Assembly: GCA_902763535.1 (NCBI GenBank)
Contig: CACWSG010000005.1
Span: forward strand, 62,001 to 126,000
DNA length: 64,000 nt
Reading direction: 5' to 3'
Origin: an uncultured Pseudomonadota bacterium
Lineage (GTDB): Bacteria; Pseudomonadota; Alphaproteobacteria; RF32; CAG-239
Shown here: positions 9,874-19,295 of the stretch, piece after piece
Layout: each line of letters opens with the position of its first letter
How positions within the stretch are numbered: position 1 is the first letter of the stretch
Program-made: the position numbers and the translations under genes
The notes under the pieces: model-generated
Told to the model about the DNA's origin: nothing
Database searches by the model: none
Seen by the model: only the letters and a program-made list of their open reading frames with translations

Positions 9874-10683
9874 ATGACAAATCAAAATAATACTGCGGTA
9901 AAATTTCCTGCTTTTAAGATGCTGTTTGGACATTTGGATTTATTATTAAAGTCAAATCGACAAGCTTGGCTCTTGTGTGCAGCATTTGCAGGAATCGAAA
10001 CACTTGTTTTGGCTTTAGGCGGAAACTTGTTTATTTGCTCTAACCAAGCATACAGCGAAGCGCATTACTGCAATACAAATTTCGTAGTTTTTGTAATTAT
10101 CCATTTATTCAACATTTTTGCTAATTGTATGTTTGCCCGCAATTGGGTCGAAACAGCTTTGAACAAAGAAAAACTAAAATGGAAATCAGCTCTTACACCA
10201 TCCAAAAAGGATTTTAAGTTATTGGGACTATTGGGATTGTATATTATGACATTAGTTTTAGCACTGGTGTGTATGTATATTTTATATGTGAGAGTTCCCA
10301 ATCCGAACTGGAAGATAGAAATAGCCTTTTTTGCTTTGGTTTCTGTCGGTTTTATTATTCCGATAATTGCTTTAAGATTCAGCAGTTATGCCGCATTTGC
10401 CGCTTTGGGTGAAAAAATGATTTCACCAAAATTGTTATGGCAAAAGACTGCGGGGAATCTCATGGCAATTCTTGGCGGAACAGTGATCATTATGCTGATT
10501 TATTTGTTGGTAATGTCGCAAATAGTTCAATTTTCCATGGAAGCCGGTGAGATTATATCTTTTGTACAAACAGTGATTGTTGAATATATAATTAATTTCT
10601 TTAAAATGATTATTATTGCATTGATTATGAATTTCTGCTATATGCAATATGAAATACTTTTTGGAGGCAACAATAATGAATAA
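9874..10683 (+). CDS. Polytopic membrane protein, unknown
   Basis: This 269-residue protein has about six hydrophobic segments (near residues 33-53, 68-87, 110-137, 148-167, 192-212 and 230-257). No family motif is recognised. It starts one base after the dnaE stop and its end overlaps the next gene by 8 bp, so the three genes look co-transcribed. The following gene encodes a protein of like size and topology, suggesting distant paralogues or a two-component membrane complex. Transport or envelope roles are possible but nothing in the sequence decides. Confidence 0.8.
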   Translation: MTNQNNTAVKFPAFKMLFGHLDLLLKSNRQAWLLCAAFAGIETLVLALGGNLFICSNQAYSEAHYCNTNFVVFVIIHLFNIFANCMFARNWVETALNKEKLKWKSALTPSKKDFKLLGLLGLYIMTLVLALVCMYILYVRVPNPNWKIEIAFFALVSVGFIIPIIALRFSSYAAFAALGEKMISPKLLWQKTAGNLMAILGGTVIIMLIYLLVMSQIVQFSMEAGEIISFVQTVIVEYIINFFKMIIIALIMNFCYMQYEILFGGNNNE

Positions 10684-11470
10684 TGAAAAAACTTTAATGA
10701 AATTACCATTAGGCGAAACATTAAAAAGAACTTTTATTTATGTTTGGAACAACAAGAACATAATGTTGACAATTTTGCCAATTTTATTGGCTTTGGTTGT
10801 GGTAGAAATTGTTTTAACAATGACCTCATCTTGCTCCCCCGAGGTGGAAGATTGCTCAACAAGTTGGCAAAATATTGCCATATCTCTTGCTTTTGTTGTT
10901 TTTAATATAGGAATTATCATAAATTATTGTCGGCATATAGTTTTGAAAGATGAATTGAATTTTGTTTCGCTTTCATTTTGGAAAAGTGTTTTGTTTTATA
11001 TTTTGGCCTCGATTGCACTGGGAATATTTTTGACTATACCGGTTATCTTTTTGGTATCAGCTTTGGCGCTTTCCATAGATGTGTTATCAAATATCGGTAC
11101 ACTGATTTTATTAATATACCTAATGTTGTTTGTTGAATGTATTTTGGTAGCTCCGCTGTTTTTGATGTTTCCGGCAATTGCCGTAAAAGACTGGAATCTT
11201 TTGAGCATAAAAAGACTGTTTCGACTGGTTTATGGCAATCATAACAGAGTGTTTTGGGGAATGCTTGCCGCAAGTTTGCCGTGTTTTCTGTTTTTGGTAA
11301 TCTGTGCAGCAATATTATTCAGTATTTATGGAACTGAAGTGGTCAGAAACAGTTTAAGTTTTTGGCTGTTGGGAGTTGTAGTACAGACTATTAATACCTG
11401 CATAAAAGGTTCGTATTACGCACATATTTATCAATTCTTTAAATTCGTTGAGAAAAAAGAAAAACTATAA
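10676..11470 (+). CDS. Polytopic membrane protein, unknown, paralogue-like partner
   Basis: This 264-residue protein has about six hydrophobic stretches, beginning IMLTILPILLALVVVEIVL. Both this and the preceding protein open with a short soluble N-terminus (here LPLGETLKRTFIYVWNN). The start at 10676 is placed after GGAGG and overlaps the upstream gene by 8 bp, a sign of translational coupling. It ends just before a strong terminator, which closes the dnaE-membrane protein transcript. Confidence 0.8.
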   Translation: MNNEKTLMKLPLGETLKRTFIYVWNNKNIMLTILPILLALVVVEIVLTMTSSCSPEVEDCSTSWQNIAISLAFVVFNIGIIINYCRHIVLKDELNFVSLSFWKSVLFYILASIALGIFLTIPVIFLVSALALSIDVLSNIGTLILLIYLMLFVECILVAPLFLMFPAIAVKDWNLLSIKRLFRLVYGNHNRVFWGMLAASLPCFLFLVICAAILFSIYGTEVVRNSLSFWLLGVVVQTINTCIKGSYYAHIYQFFKFVEKKEKL

Positions 11471-11475
11471 TCTTA

Positions 11476-11505
11476 AAAAAACCGCTTTTGAAAAAGCGGT
11501 TTTTT
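11476..11505. terminator. Bidirectional terminator
   Basis: A stem AAAAAACCGCTTT with AAAGCGGTTTTTT separates two convergent genes and has T-runs on both sides. Confidence 0.85.
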
Positions 11506-11516
11506 GATGTAAAAAT

Positions 11517-11957
11517 CTATTCACCAAGATAACCGTTTACTTGGCTGACAAAATATTCATCAAAAGCTTGCGGTGCAGATGTCATGTCTTGCAAGCCTTC
11601 AATTTTTTGATAGCCTTGAAATTGTCCGTCATTGACATAAACCATTACTACTTCCAACGGTTCGCTCAAATTATAGCTTTGAACAAATCCGGCATTATTG
11701 TCTTCACCGTAATTTATCATAAACAAGCTGTAATCATTAAGGAAGTTTTGATTATAAACCTCCTCTATCATATCCATAGCCGCCGGACAAGTCGGACAAG
11801 GCTGATTATTGAAGAAAATATAGATAATTGACTTGTCAGGATTTTGATTATTTTCCTGAAAGTATTGTTCTTGATTTTCCATCTGCAACATATTGTCTTG
11901 CGCCGATGCAACGCTAATACTCATCAGCATTAGCAGACCTGATAAAATTTTTTTCAT
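11517..11957 (-). CDS. Secreted thioredoxin-fold-like protein
   Basis: The protein has 146 residues with a signal peptide (MKKILSGLLMLMSISVASA) and a short mature domain. The segment IIYIFFNNQPCPTCPAAMDM has the beta-strand followed by a CxxC motif (CPTC) expected of a thioredoxin-like redox protein, acting in the periplasm. The fold is shorter than DsbA. The rest is acidic and Asn/Gln-rich. It may reduce or isomerise envelope disulfides; no partner is adjacent. A terminator lies 3' of the gene. Confidence 0.65.
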   Translation of the reverse strand: MKKILSGLLMLMSISVASAQDNMLQMENQEQYFQENNQNPDKSIIYIFFNNQPCPTCPAAMDMIEEVYNQNFLNDYSLFMINYGEDNNAGFVQSYNLSEPLEVVMVYVNDGQFQGYQKIEGLQDMTSAPQAFDEYFVSQVNGYLGE

Positions 11958-12012
11958 ATTTACCTTCCCCCATTAATAAAACCAAAAATTAATATGGGTG
12001 GTAAAAATATTT

Positions 12013-13674
12013 TTACAAGGGCTTTATTTGCTCCCTCAGCCAAGCAGCCGTTGTCTCATCTAACAGTGGCAAAAGTGTTGCGCCAACTTTTTGATGATAA
12101 GCATTTAACCAATCTTTTTCTTGGGTATTCAGCAAAGATGTGTTGATTAATTTAGGATCATAAGGAACAACAGTCAGCGGTTCAAACTTTAGCCAGCCCT
12201 CACCGTCTTCAACCACCAATGCCAAATTTTCAATACGAACACCATAGGCTCCTTCTTTATAATACCCAGGCTCAATAGAACATACCATTCCGGACTGGAG
12301 CGGAACCTGATTTTTTAGTGAAATAGATTGAGGACCTTCATGGACATTGAGACAGCAGCCGACACCATGACCGGTTCCATGGGCATAATCTTTTCGGCTA
12401 TTCCATAAAGATGAGCGCGTAATTGCATCAAGCTGCGCCCCTAAAGTACCAATGGGGAAAACCTGTGAGCTCAATGCAATATGAGCTTTGAGCACTTGGG
12501 TGTAGCTATCAATTATTTCTTTAGACGGAGTGTTAAAAGCGATGGTGCGGGTTATATCGGTCGTTCCGTCATAATAGTGCCCGCCGGAGTCCAGCAATAA
12601 TACAGAATCTCCGGTGATTTGCTTGTTGGTATCCGAATTTGGCTGATAATGAATTATGGCACCATTGAGACCAAATCCGGCAATAGTAGCAAAACTCTCA
12701 GAATAAAAATTTTGATCTTGGGCTCTGAACTCATGTAATTTACTGACACAATCCAATTCCGTAATGCCGGAAAAATTATCTCTTAGCCAACTCAAAAATT
12801 TTACCACCGCAACGCCGTCTCTTATATGACAAGCCTTAAAACCGGCAATCTCAACCGGATTTTTTATTGCTTTCCATTCAATAATCGGATTAGAGACATT
12901 GCGATAAAAAGCTTCATTTGCTTTTATAACACTTTGCATTTTTTTAGGGGTGCGCGAAAAGTTGATACCGATATTCTTTCCTTTGAGTGATGCCAACTCA
13001 TCTACCAATTTGGAAAAATCACTGGCAAATAAGCTTACTTCACCGGAGGCATAAACCAAAGCAAATGCTCTGAATATAGGAGAATATTCTATCAAATCCG
13101 AACGCAAATTCATCAACCATGAAACACTGTCTGCTTCGCACAACAGATAGGCATCCAAATGATTTTGTGCCATAAATTCGGTTAAATAAGATATTTTTTC
13201 ATCTGCCGAAATGCCGCAAAATTCGCTTTTAAGTTCAAATATATTAGTTTCTTTAGAAGAAATACGGTTACCCAACAGATTGTCTTTGTCCTCCACAAAA
13301 ATATGCCTATCCAGTGAGCGACGCCAATAATCAACTTCAGAAATTGAGTGGCACCATGCATCATAAACAAATTTGTACGGTTCGTGAATGTTATGATGTA
13401 TCCATGTGCCAATGGAATCTCTGGTGCAAACGACTTCAATAAGGTTCGAATCGGTTTGAGCTTTGGCTTGCAGATCATATCTGCCGTCAACCATGAGCAC
13501 GGCTCGATTTTGAAAAACTATCAAAGTTCCGGCTGAACCGGTAAATCCGGTTAATTCTTTGATCTTATTTTCTTCATCAAGAACATCTTGGCCTATAAAC
13601 ATATTATTACGAGTAATAATATAGGCATCAAATTCTTTTGCTTTGAGATAGTTTTGAATATCGTTTATGGTCAT
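12013..13674 (-). CDS. pepP: Xaa-Pro aminopeptidase (M24B)
   Basis: This enzyme removes an N-terminal residue preceding proline. At 553 residues it has the three-domain layout of the eukaryote-like aminopeptidase P1: two creatinase N-terminal domains (DAYIITRNNMF and SWLMNLRSDLIEYSPIF mark them), the M24 pita-bread domain, and a C-terminal tail. The dinuclear metal ligands are visible: two Asp in LLDSGGHYYDGTTDITRT, His in GTGHGVGCCLNVHEGP, Glu in CSIEPGYY, and Glu in GVRIENLALV. It starts 4 bp after the prmA stop and is probably co-transcribed downstream of prmA. Confidence 0.93.
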   Translation of the reverse strand: MTINDIQNYLKAKEFDAYIITRNNMFIGQDVLDEENKIKELTGFTGSAGTLIVFQNRAVLMVDGRYDLQAKAQTDSNLIEVVCTRDSIGTWIHHNIHEPYKFVYDAWCHSISEVDYWRRSLDRHIFVEDKDNLLGNRISSKETNIFELKSEFCGISADEKISYLTEFMAQNHLDAYLLCEADSVSWLMNLRSDLIEYSPIFRAFALVYASGEVSLFASDFSKLVDELASLKGKNIGINFSRTPKKMQSVIKANEAFYRNVSNPIIEWKAIKNPVEIAGFKACHIRDGVAVVKFLSWLRDNFSGITELDCVSKLHEFRAQDQNFYSESFATIAGFGLNGAIIHYQPNSDTNKQITGDSVLLLDSGGHYYDGTTDITRTIAFNTPSKEIIDSYTQVLKAHIALSSQVFPIGTLGAQLDAITRSSLWNSRKDYAHGTGHGVGCCLNVHEGPQSISLKNQVPLQSGMVCSIEPGYYKEGAYGVRIENLALVVEDGEGWLKFEPLTVVPYDPKLINTSLLNTQEKDWLNAYHQKVGATLLPLLDETTAAWLREQIKPL

Positions 13675-13678
13675 TATA

Positions 13679-14542
13679 TTATTCCTTTTGCATAAGCGCG
13701 GCGCGCCAGTTGTCTATTTCATAAAGTTTAACCAATTTCAACCCGTTTTGCTCGTGAGCAGATATAACCTCATCAACCTGATTGTCAACAAATCCCGATA
13801 ATACGGCATAGCCTTGTGAGGATAAGTGACTGAAAAGTTGAGGAGCAAATTCTTTTAAGGGATTAGCCAATATATTGCTTAGGATAAGGTTGTACGGAGC
13901 CGCTTTATTCACCTGATTGTTTTGATACCCATCACCGGCAAAGGCGGCAATTTGAGAATCCAGATTGTTATTTTGTGCATTGCTATTGGTAACAATTACC
14001 GCTTCTTCATCAATATCTGCGGCAATAATCTGAGCAGATTGCCAAAGTTTGGCAGCGCAAAGCGATAAGATTCCCGAACCACAGCCCATATCCAGAATTT
14101 TATCTGCAACAAATCCTTGATGATACAAATCAGAAATGGCATTAATACAAGCTCGAGTTGTTTGATGATTAGAGCCAAAAGCCGTGGCCGCATAAATCTG
14201 CAATTTTATTTTATCACTAGTCGGCGGAGTAAGTTGGTGCGCTCCGTAAATGCAAAAATCAGCTATCTCAAAAGCATCAAATTTTATGACATAATCTTTG
14301 AGCCAATTTTCACTCTTCAGCTCAATGATTTGATATGGCGGCAAGGACAAATTCCATTTTTTAGCCGCCTCTAACATTTTATCTTCAGAAAAACCACCGA
14401 TGTTGGCATATCCGACATATTCTACCCCTCCGTCATCAAGATAGTTAATTGCCGTAACATCGAAAAAATCATCTAAAAATTCGTCGAATGCCTCTGATGA
14501 TGAATCTTGCTTAAAAATAACTTGCCAGCATTTGCTTTCCAT
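13679..14542 (-). CDS. prmA: Ribosomal protein L11 methyltransferase
   Basis: PrmA trimethylates ribosomal protein L11 using S-adenosylmethionine. The 287-residue protein has the SAM-binding motif DMGCGSGILSLCAAKL, followed by an acidic end of strand 2 (AADIDEEAV) and the PrmA signature LSNILANPLKEFAP. The N-terminal ferredoxin-like substrate domain is divergent (MESKCWQVIFKQDSSSEAF). It leads pepP with a 4-bp gap. Confidence 0.9.
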   Translation of the reverse strand: MESKCWQVIFKQDSSSEAFDEFLDDFFDVTAINYLDDGGVEYVGYANIGGFSEDKMLEAAKKWNLSLPPYQIIELKSENWLKDYVIKFDAFEIADFCIYGAHQLTPPTSDKIKLQIYAATAFGSNHQTTRACINAISDLYHQGFVADKILDMGCGSGILSLCAAKLWQSAQIIAADIDEEAVIVTNSNAQNNNLDSQIAAFAGDGYQNNQVNKAAPYNLILSNILANPLKEFAPQLFSHLSSQGYAVLSGFVDNQVDEVISAHEQNGLKLVKLYEIDNWRAALMQKE

Positions 14543-14644
14543 ATATTTATCCTACTATTGTATAATTTCATTTGCTAAGCTTAAGTTTATGATATAATAA
14601 TTAAAAATAGATTGACATATCGGTTCTATATCGAAAGAAAACGC

Positions 14645-15418
14645 ATGAAAAAATATATCACTTTTTTAGCTTTGGTTCTTGTTTTATCCGGATGTGTAAG
14701 AGCAGGAAATTTTGATTTGTTGCCATTTCGCAAAAGCATTATCAATGCGGCCCGCGGCTATTCCATTCATGAATTTAACAGTGAAGAATATAAAGGAACA
14801 TCTAATATCAGAGAAAATGATGTTGTGATGAATAAAGCGCTTACCGTAAGAAAAGGTGAAGCTGTTTTGAGTGATAAACTTTATGACAAAGCTTCTTATG
14901 AACATACTTCTTTTAAGCCGAATATGAGCGGAAGCTTACAGAATATGGTTTTTCCTTTAAATCTTGATGCTCGCAAGACCTATGATGTCAGCTACTGGGT
15001 AAACATCGACGGAAATAAATATTATCTGTTGGAAAGCAGTTTGGACGGATACTTCTATTTGTTTGATGAGGAAGGAAATTTCTACGAACACGGCGGCATT
15101 GATAAAGATGGTGTTTTACAGATTCTTCCCGAAGAAGTTATGGTTTACCCGTCCGGTATGAAGATGGAGAAAATTATAAAGTCTCGCGACGAAATCAGTA
15201 ATGTGCGAAACGGTTATGAGATAAAATATGCCGGTACTCAGTTGGATAGAATTTGGTTCGACTACTTGGCTTATGACGGAAGTGATGTTTCCGGAAAGTT
15301 TGATCGCATTAATTTTCCAAATCAACCGGGGTTAATTACGGTTAATGGTAAAGGTTTGCGCGTTATTAAAGCTGATGATAACAGCATAACTTTTATGATA
15401 TTGAAGAATGAAGATTAA
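14645..15418 (+). CDS. Predicted lipoprotein, unknown
   Basis: A type II signal peptide ends in a lipobox LVLSGC (Cys about residue 16). The mature part, about 240 residues, is mixed beta-rich (DVSYWVNIDGNKYYLLESSL). No known family is recognised. The ATG at 14645 was chosen over an upstream in-frame codon because it begins the lipoprotein signal (MKKYITFLALV). It is probably envelope-anchored; no operon partner is evident. Confidence 0.75.
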   Translation: MKKYITFLALVLVLSGCVRAGNFDLLPFRKSIINAARGYSIHEFNSEEYKGTSNIRENDVVMNKALTVRKGEAVLSDKLYDKASYEHTSFKPNMSGSLQNMVFPLNLDARKTYDVSYWVNIDGNKYYLLESSLDGYFYLFDEEGNFYEHGGIDKDGVLQILPEEVMVYPSGMKMEKIIKSRDEISNVRNGYEIKYAGTQLDRIWFDYLAYDGSDVSGKFDRINFPNQPGLITVNGKGLRVIKADDNSITFMILKNED

Positions 15419-15478
15419 TATTTTTACTATTTATTTAAATCTTTGCATTACTCTTCGGGGTAATTTGAGGTTGAAGAA

Positions 15479-16165
15479 ATGATTAACGAAGAAATTGTGC
15501 ATATCAATGGTATTCCGAAAAGATTGGTGGTTTTTTTGCACGGCTATCAGGATTGTGCCGGACATATTGATCATAAATGCGTAAAATTACAGGACTTGCC
15601 TGATACTGCACTGCATATACCGGATTCCCCTCTCATAAGTGAGATTGACAACACCACAAGACAGTGGTTTTCTATCCGCCAGTTTGACCCTAATGATGCA
15701 AGACGCGACACTCCTTCTTGGGAAGAGTTTGTGGAATTGTATAATAAAATGACAATCGGGTTGGAATCGGCCTATCAAAATATTATGGAATATATCGACA
15801 ATTTGTTATCAGAATATCAACTATCTTATAGCGATTTGTTCTTGTGCGGGTTTTCACAAGGTGCCATGTGCGCTATGTATTCCGGTTTGATGTGTCCATA
15901 CAAAATCGGCGGAGTTATAAGTTTTGGCGGAATTTTAGCAGCACAAGGCTATATTGAGAATCATTATATGAACAAACCCGATGTTCTTTTGTTGCATGGA
16001 CAAGATGATGAAAAAATTCGAATCGGCGCTTTGGAATTTACCGCTGAAAACTTAAAAAAATTGGGCTGCAAAACTCAAAGCTATTCTTTCGCCGATACCG
16101 CGCATCGTATTACCGATGAAGAAATTGATGTTGCCAAAAATTTTATAATTGAGCACAGCTTATAG
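15479..16165 (+). CDS. Carboxylesterase/phospholipase family alpha/beta hydrolase
   Basis: This 228-residue protein belongs to the phospholipase/carboxylesterase family (YpfH/EstB type). The oxyanion-hole region is VFLHGYQD, the nucleophile elbow is GFSQGA with Ser about residue 126, the acid is in LLLHGQDDEK, and the catalytic His is in FADTAHRIT. It hydrolyses short acyl esters or thioesters in the cytoplasm; no signal peptide is present. Its last 6 bp overlap the convergent gene at 16160. Confidence 0.88.
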   Translation: MINEEIVHINGIPKRLVVFLHGYQDCAGHIDHKCVKLQDLPDTALHIPDSPLISEIDNTTRQWFSIRQFDPNDARRDTPSWEEFVELYNKMTIGLESAYQNIMEYIDNLLSEYQLSYSDLFLCGFSQGAMCAMYSGLMCPYKIGGVISFGGILAAQGYIENHYMNKPDVLLLHGQDDEKIRIGALEFTAENLKKLGCKTQSYSFADTAHRITDEEIDVAKNFIIEHSL

Positions 16166-17188
16166 TAATGGTGTTGCAATAATCATCCCGCCTTTGCCGT
16201 ATGGTTCATTGCGCGATGTATCGATACTCAAAGGCGAGGCATAACCCAAATTACGGTCAATAATTTCAGAATAACCACCGAATTGCGATATGTAAGAAAT
16301 CATCCAATCGGGAGCCAGACCTAGTTTTTGCCATATTTGCGGATTAACCCCCAACATATTTTGAACCGATGGAGTGGCATCGGATTTGAAGGCTTCAATA
16401 TTTACAGCACTGATGTTTAGTGCAGAAGCACTTTTTATAGCATTAAATATCGCACGCATGGCGGTGTTAAAACGATTATTACTGCCAGCCGTATAACTCT
16501 TAACTCCGATGAGAGAAATTTCTTCCGGCAATACTTCGGCATTACCTGATTTCAAATCTTTAACAATACTTTTGATAAAAACTTCATCGCCCACGACCAA
16601 ATTGCAGCGTTTAAGATAAAAAGCTTCTTTGACGGCAGTTTTGCTGGGAAATTTTACAAAATTAAAGCCAAGAGCATATTTTGAGTTGTACTGTTTTAGG
16701 AAATCAAAATCTGCTGACTTATCTTGCACACAAACATTCTCTGAAGCATATTCCTTCATTGATGAGGCATTATCTTTGGGATTACGCACTGCGAATACTA
16801 TCTTATCATAATACATAACATCCACGGCAGAAATGTTTTGCTGAGCTTCAATTTGCGGAGGTAACGCATTATGTCCAAACATTATATCAATAGCACCGGA
16901 GTTGAGCATTTTTCCAATGTTAGCCGGTTTAACCGGTATCAACTTAAAGCTTTCAGAATTTTGCAACACCGCTTGAGCCACAGCTCGGCACATATCAACA
17001 TCAAAACCTGTCCAATATCCTTCTTGCTTGCGCGCCAAATAGTTATAATCAGCATCAACGCCGCAAGCGACATAATGGCGCTGTGAAATCAGCGGAATTC
17101 CGAGCTCCGCACCATAAGCATCATACCATGGAAGCAACAACATTAAAAACAGCAAAACTTTTTTATGAAGAATCATTTTATTAACCAT
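16160..17188 (-). CDS. Amino-acid ABC transporter periplasmic binding protein (AapJ/BztA-like)
   Basis: A signal peptide (LLFLMLLLPWYDAYGAE) precedes a family 3 solute-binding fold. Hallmarks are VACGVDADYNYLARKQ, GFDVDMCRAVAQAVL and VKPANIGKMLNSGAIDIMFG. At 342 residues it has the size of the general L-amino-acid binding proteins AapJ and BztA. No permease or ATPase genes are adjacent, so this is either an orphan binding protein or one whose transporter lies elsewhere. A shorter start at 17176 is also possible; neither has a strong ribosome site. Confidence 0.82.
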   Translation of the reverse strand: MVNKMILHKKVLLFLMLLLPWYDAYGAELGIPLISQRHYVACGVDADYNYLARKQEGYWTGFDVDMCRAVAQAVLQNSESFKLIPVKPANIGKMLNSGAIDIMFGHNALPPQIEAQQNISAVDVMYYDKIVFAVRNPKDNASSMKEYASENVCVQDKSADFDFLKQYNSKYALGFNFVKFPSKTAVKEAFYLKRCNLVVGDEVFIKSIVKDLKSGNAEVLPEEISLIGVKSYTAGSNNRFNTAMRAIFNAIKSASALNISAVNIEAFKSDATPSVQNMLGVNPQIWQKLGLAPDWMISYISQFGGYSEIIDRNLGYASPLSIDTSRNEPYGKGGMIIATPLL

Positions 17189-17237
17189 TTATTGTTATAA
17201 TAGGTTATGTTTGTTGTGTATTATAGGTTATAAAAAA

Positions 17238-17906
17238 ATGAAAAGTAATATATTTTTGCGAGTTATTATAGGATTGAGTATTATAATGTATTCAATAATA
17301 GGTTTTGCTATGCCGGTGGCAACACAAGATGCATTAAACTTTGCAAACAGCACCGGAAAAGCTTTATTAATGAGTTTTCAGGAAAAAGATTTAAGCAAAC
17401 GTTATAAAGAACTTGATGAAATCATACTAAAATATGTTGATATTGATTATATCGGCAAATTTGTTATCGGAAAATATTGGCGCATAATGACACCGGAACA
17501 ACAGCAAAAATATATGGATATTTTTAAACGTTACGGCCTATCCTATTATAAAACTTTACCACTGGATTTTGCTTCTACCTTAACTTATGAAGTGATAAGC
17601 ACTGAAGTTGATGGCAAATTCACCAATATTTTTACCGTTGTTAACTTCAATCTCAATTCTCAGGCGCAAACCATAGCTTTGGTTTTCAGAGTTCACGAAA
17701 AAGACGGAATTATTAAAGTTGTTGATGTAAAAGTTGCCGAAAGCAGTATGTTGCTGGCTTATCGCAGCAAGTTTTATCAAATGATTGCACAAAGCGATGA
17801 AGAAATTGACTGGTTTTTAGAAGATTTGGAAGATGCAACCAGGGCTTGGGAAAACAGTTTGAATGAAAGTTTGATTTCAGCGCAAAAATCCCTTGAAATT
17901 AAATGA
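17238..17906 (+). CDS. MlaC/Ttg2 family phospholipid-binding protein
   Basis: This 222-residue periplasmic protein has an N-terminal signal (IFLRVIIGLSIIMYSIIGFA) and MlaC-type features: YVDIDYIGKFVIGKYWRIMT, then PEQQQKYMDIFKRYG. MlaC carries phospholipids between outer and inner membranes for lipid asymmetry. No mlaABDEF genes are adjacent. The start at 17238 avoids a basic extension. A hairpin follows between its stop and gltX. Confidence 0.85.
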   Translation: MKSNIFLRVIIGLSIIMYSIIGFAMPVATQDALNFANSTGKALLMSFQEKDLSKRYKELDEIILKYVDIDYIGKFVIGKYWRIMTPEQQQKYMDIFKRYGLSYYKTLPLDFASTLTYEVISTEVDGKFTNIFTVVNFNLNSQAQTIALVFRVHEKDGIIKVVDVKVAESSMLLAYRSKFYQMIAQSDEEIDWFLEDLEDATRAWENSLNESLISAQKSLEIK

Positions 17907-17907
17907 G

Positions 17908-17953
17908 AAACCTTATAATCTGCACTGAGTTTATGTGATATTTTATAAGGTTT
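17908..17953 (+). promoter_or_regulatory. Hairpin overlapping the gltX ribosome site
   Basis: AAACCTTATAA (17908-17918) pairs perfectly with TTATAAGGTTT (17943-17953) around a 24-nt loop. The AAGG ribosome site for the ATG at 17960 lies in the right arm. It may be a terminator-like fold after mlaC or a fold that limits gltX translation. Confidence 0.4.
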
Positions 17954-17959
17954 TTGCAA

Positions 17960-19282
17960 ATGAGTGATATTAAGGTTAGATTTGCACCAAGCCCTACCGG
18001 TTGGATGCATATCGGCAACACCCGCACAGCTGTTTTCAACTGGCTTTTGGCTAAAAAATTGGGCGGTAAATTTTTGTTGAGAATCGACGATACCGATGTT
18101 GTTCGTTCTAAAAAAGAATATGAAGATGCCATTAGAGATGTTTTGGTATGGTTAGGGCTGAATTGGGATGAAGAAGCCAGACAATCCGCCAGAACAGCAA
18201 GATATGATGAGGTTGTAGCGCAACTAAAATCTCAAGGACGCATTTATGCCTGTTATGAAACAGCCGAAGAGCTGGAAGTAATGCGCAAAAAACTCATGAC
18301 GCAAGGCAAACCGCCCATTTATGATCGCGGAGCTTTAAGGTTAACCAAAGAAGATATTGCTCGTTATGAAGCAGAGGGACGCAAACCGCACTATCGTTTT
18401 AAATTAAACGAAGGGGTTATTGCGTGGGACGATTTGGTACGAGGACATATCCAATATAACGCTGCCAACTTGGCCGATCCGGTAATTATTCGTGAAGATG
18501 GCAGCTATTTGTATCATCTGCCGTCAGTTATCGACGATTTTGATTTCAGTATCACGCATATTGTGCGCGGCGAAGATCATGTTACCAACACTGCGGCACA
18601 AATCCAAATGTTTGAAGCTTTGGGAGGCAAAGCCCCTCAATTTGCACATTTGCCTTTGTTAACCGGCAAAGAAGGTAAATTATCCAAACGCCTTGGTTCG
18701 CTCGGAGTTAGAGAATTGCGCGCAATGGGAATTGAGAATATGGCAATTTGTGCCTTTTTGGCCAAATTGGGTACTTCGGAAGTAATTGAGCCATGGGATA
18801 ATTTGGACGACTTGGCTCAATCCTTAGATTTTAGCAAGCTTGGTCGTTCTCAGCCCAAATTTGATGAAGAAGAGCTGAGGTTGTTTAACCATAAAGTTGT
18901 GCACCAACTGAAATACAGCCACATCAAAGATCGCCTAAATGTTTCGGAAGAATTTTGGGAGGCAATCAAAGGCAATCTTGATACGGTTGCAGAGGCATCT
19001 GTTTGGCAGGATGTTTGTTTTGCAGAAGTTTCTCCGGTGATTGAAGACAAAGATTTATGCGCAACAGCGGCTGAAGTGTTGCCTAATGATTTGACAACAG
19101 ATGATGCGTATAATAATTGGGTTAATGCCATAAAACAAAAAACCGGCAAAAAGGGTAAAGACCTGTTTCATCCCTTGCGTATGGCATTAAGCGGACTAGA
19201 AAACGGACCGGAATTAAAAGTTTTGTTGAAATTTATCGGTTACACTAAAGCAAAGGCCCGTCTGAACGGACAAAAGGCTTAA
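17960..19282 (+). CDS. gltX: Glutamyl-tRNA synthetase
   Basis: This enzyme charges tRNA-Glu (and possibly tRNA-Gln if non-discriminating). The class I HIGH-type motif is in RFAPSPTGWMHIGNTRTAVF, and the KMSKS equivalent is KLSKRLGS at about residue 240. The 440-residue length is a little short for GltX (about 470), as in the second GluRS of several alphaproteobacteria. The ATG at 17960 is preceded by AAGG; the TTG at 17954 is not favoured. cysS follows 13 bp downstream. Confidence 0.93.
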   Translation: MSDIKVRFAPSPTGWMHIGNTRTAVFNWLLAKKLGGKFLLRIDDTDVVRSKKEYEDAIRDVLVWLGLNWDEEARQSARTARYDEVVAQLKSQGRIYACYETAEELEVMRKKLMTQGKPPIYDRGALRLTKEDIARYEAEGRKPHYRFKLNEGVIAWDDLVRGHIQYNAANLADPVIIREDGSYLYHLPSVIDDFDFSITHIVRGEDHVTNTAAQIQMFEALGGKAPQFAHLPLLTGKEGKLSKRLGSLGVRELRAMGIENMAICAFLAKLGTSEVIEPWDNLDDLAQSLDFSKLGRSQPKFDEEELRLFNHKVVHQLKYSHIKDRLNVSEEFWEAIKGNLDTVAEASVWQDVCFAEVSPVIEDKDLCATAAEVLPNDLTTDDAYNNWVNAIKQKTGKKGKDLFHPLRMALSGLENGPELKVLLKFIGYTKAKARLNGQKA

Positions 19283-19295
19283 CAGGAGAAGTTTT

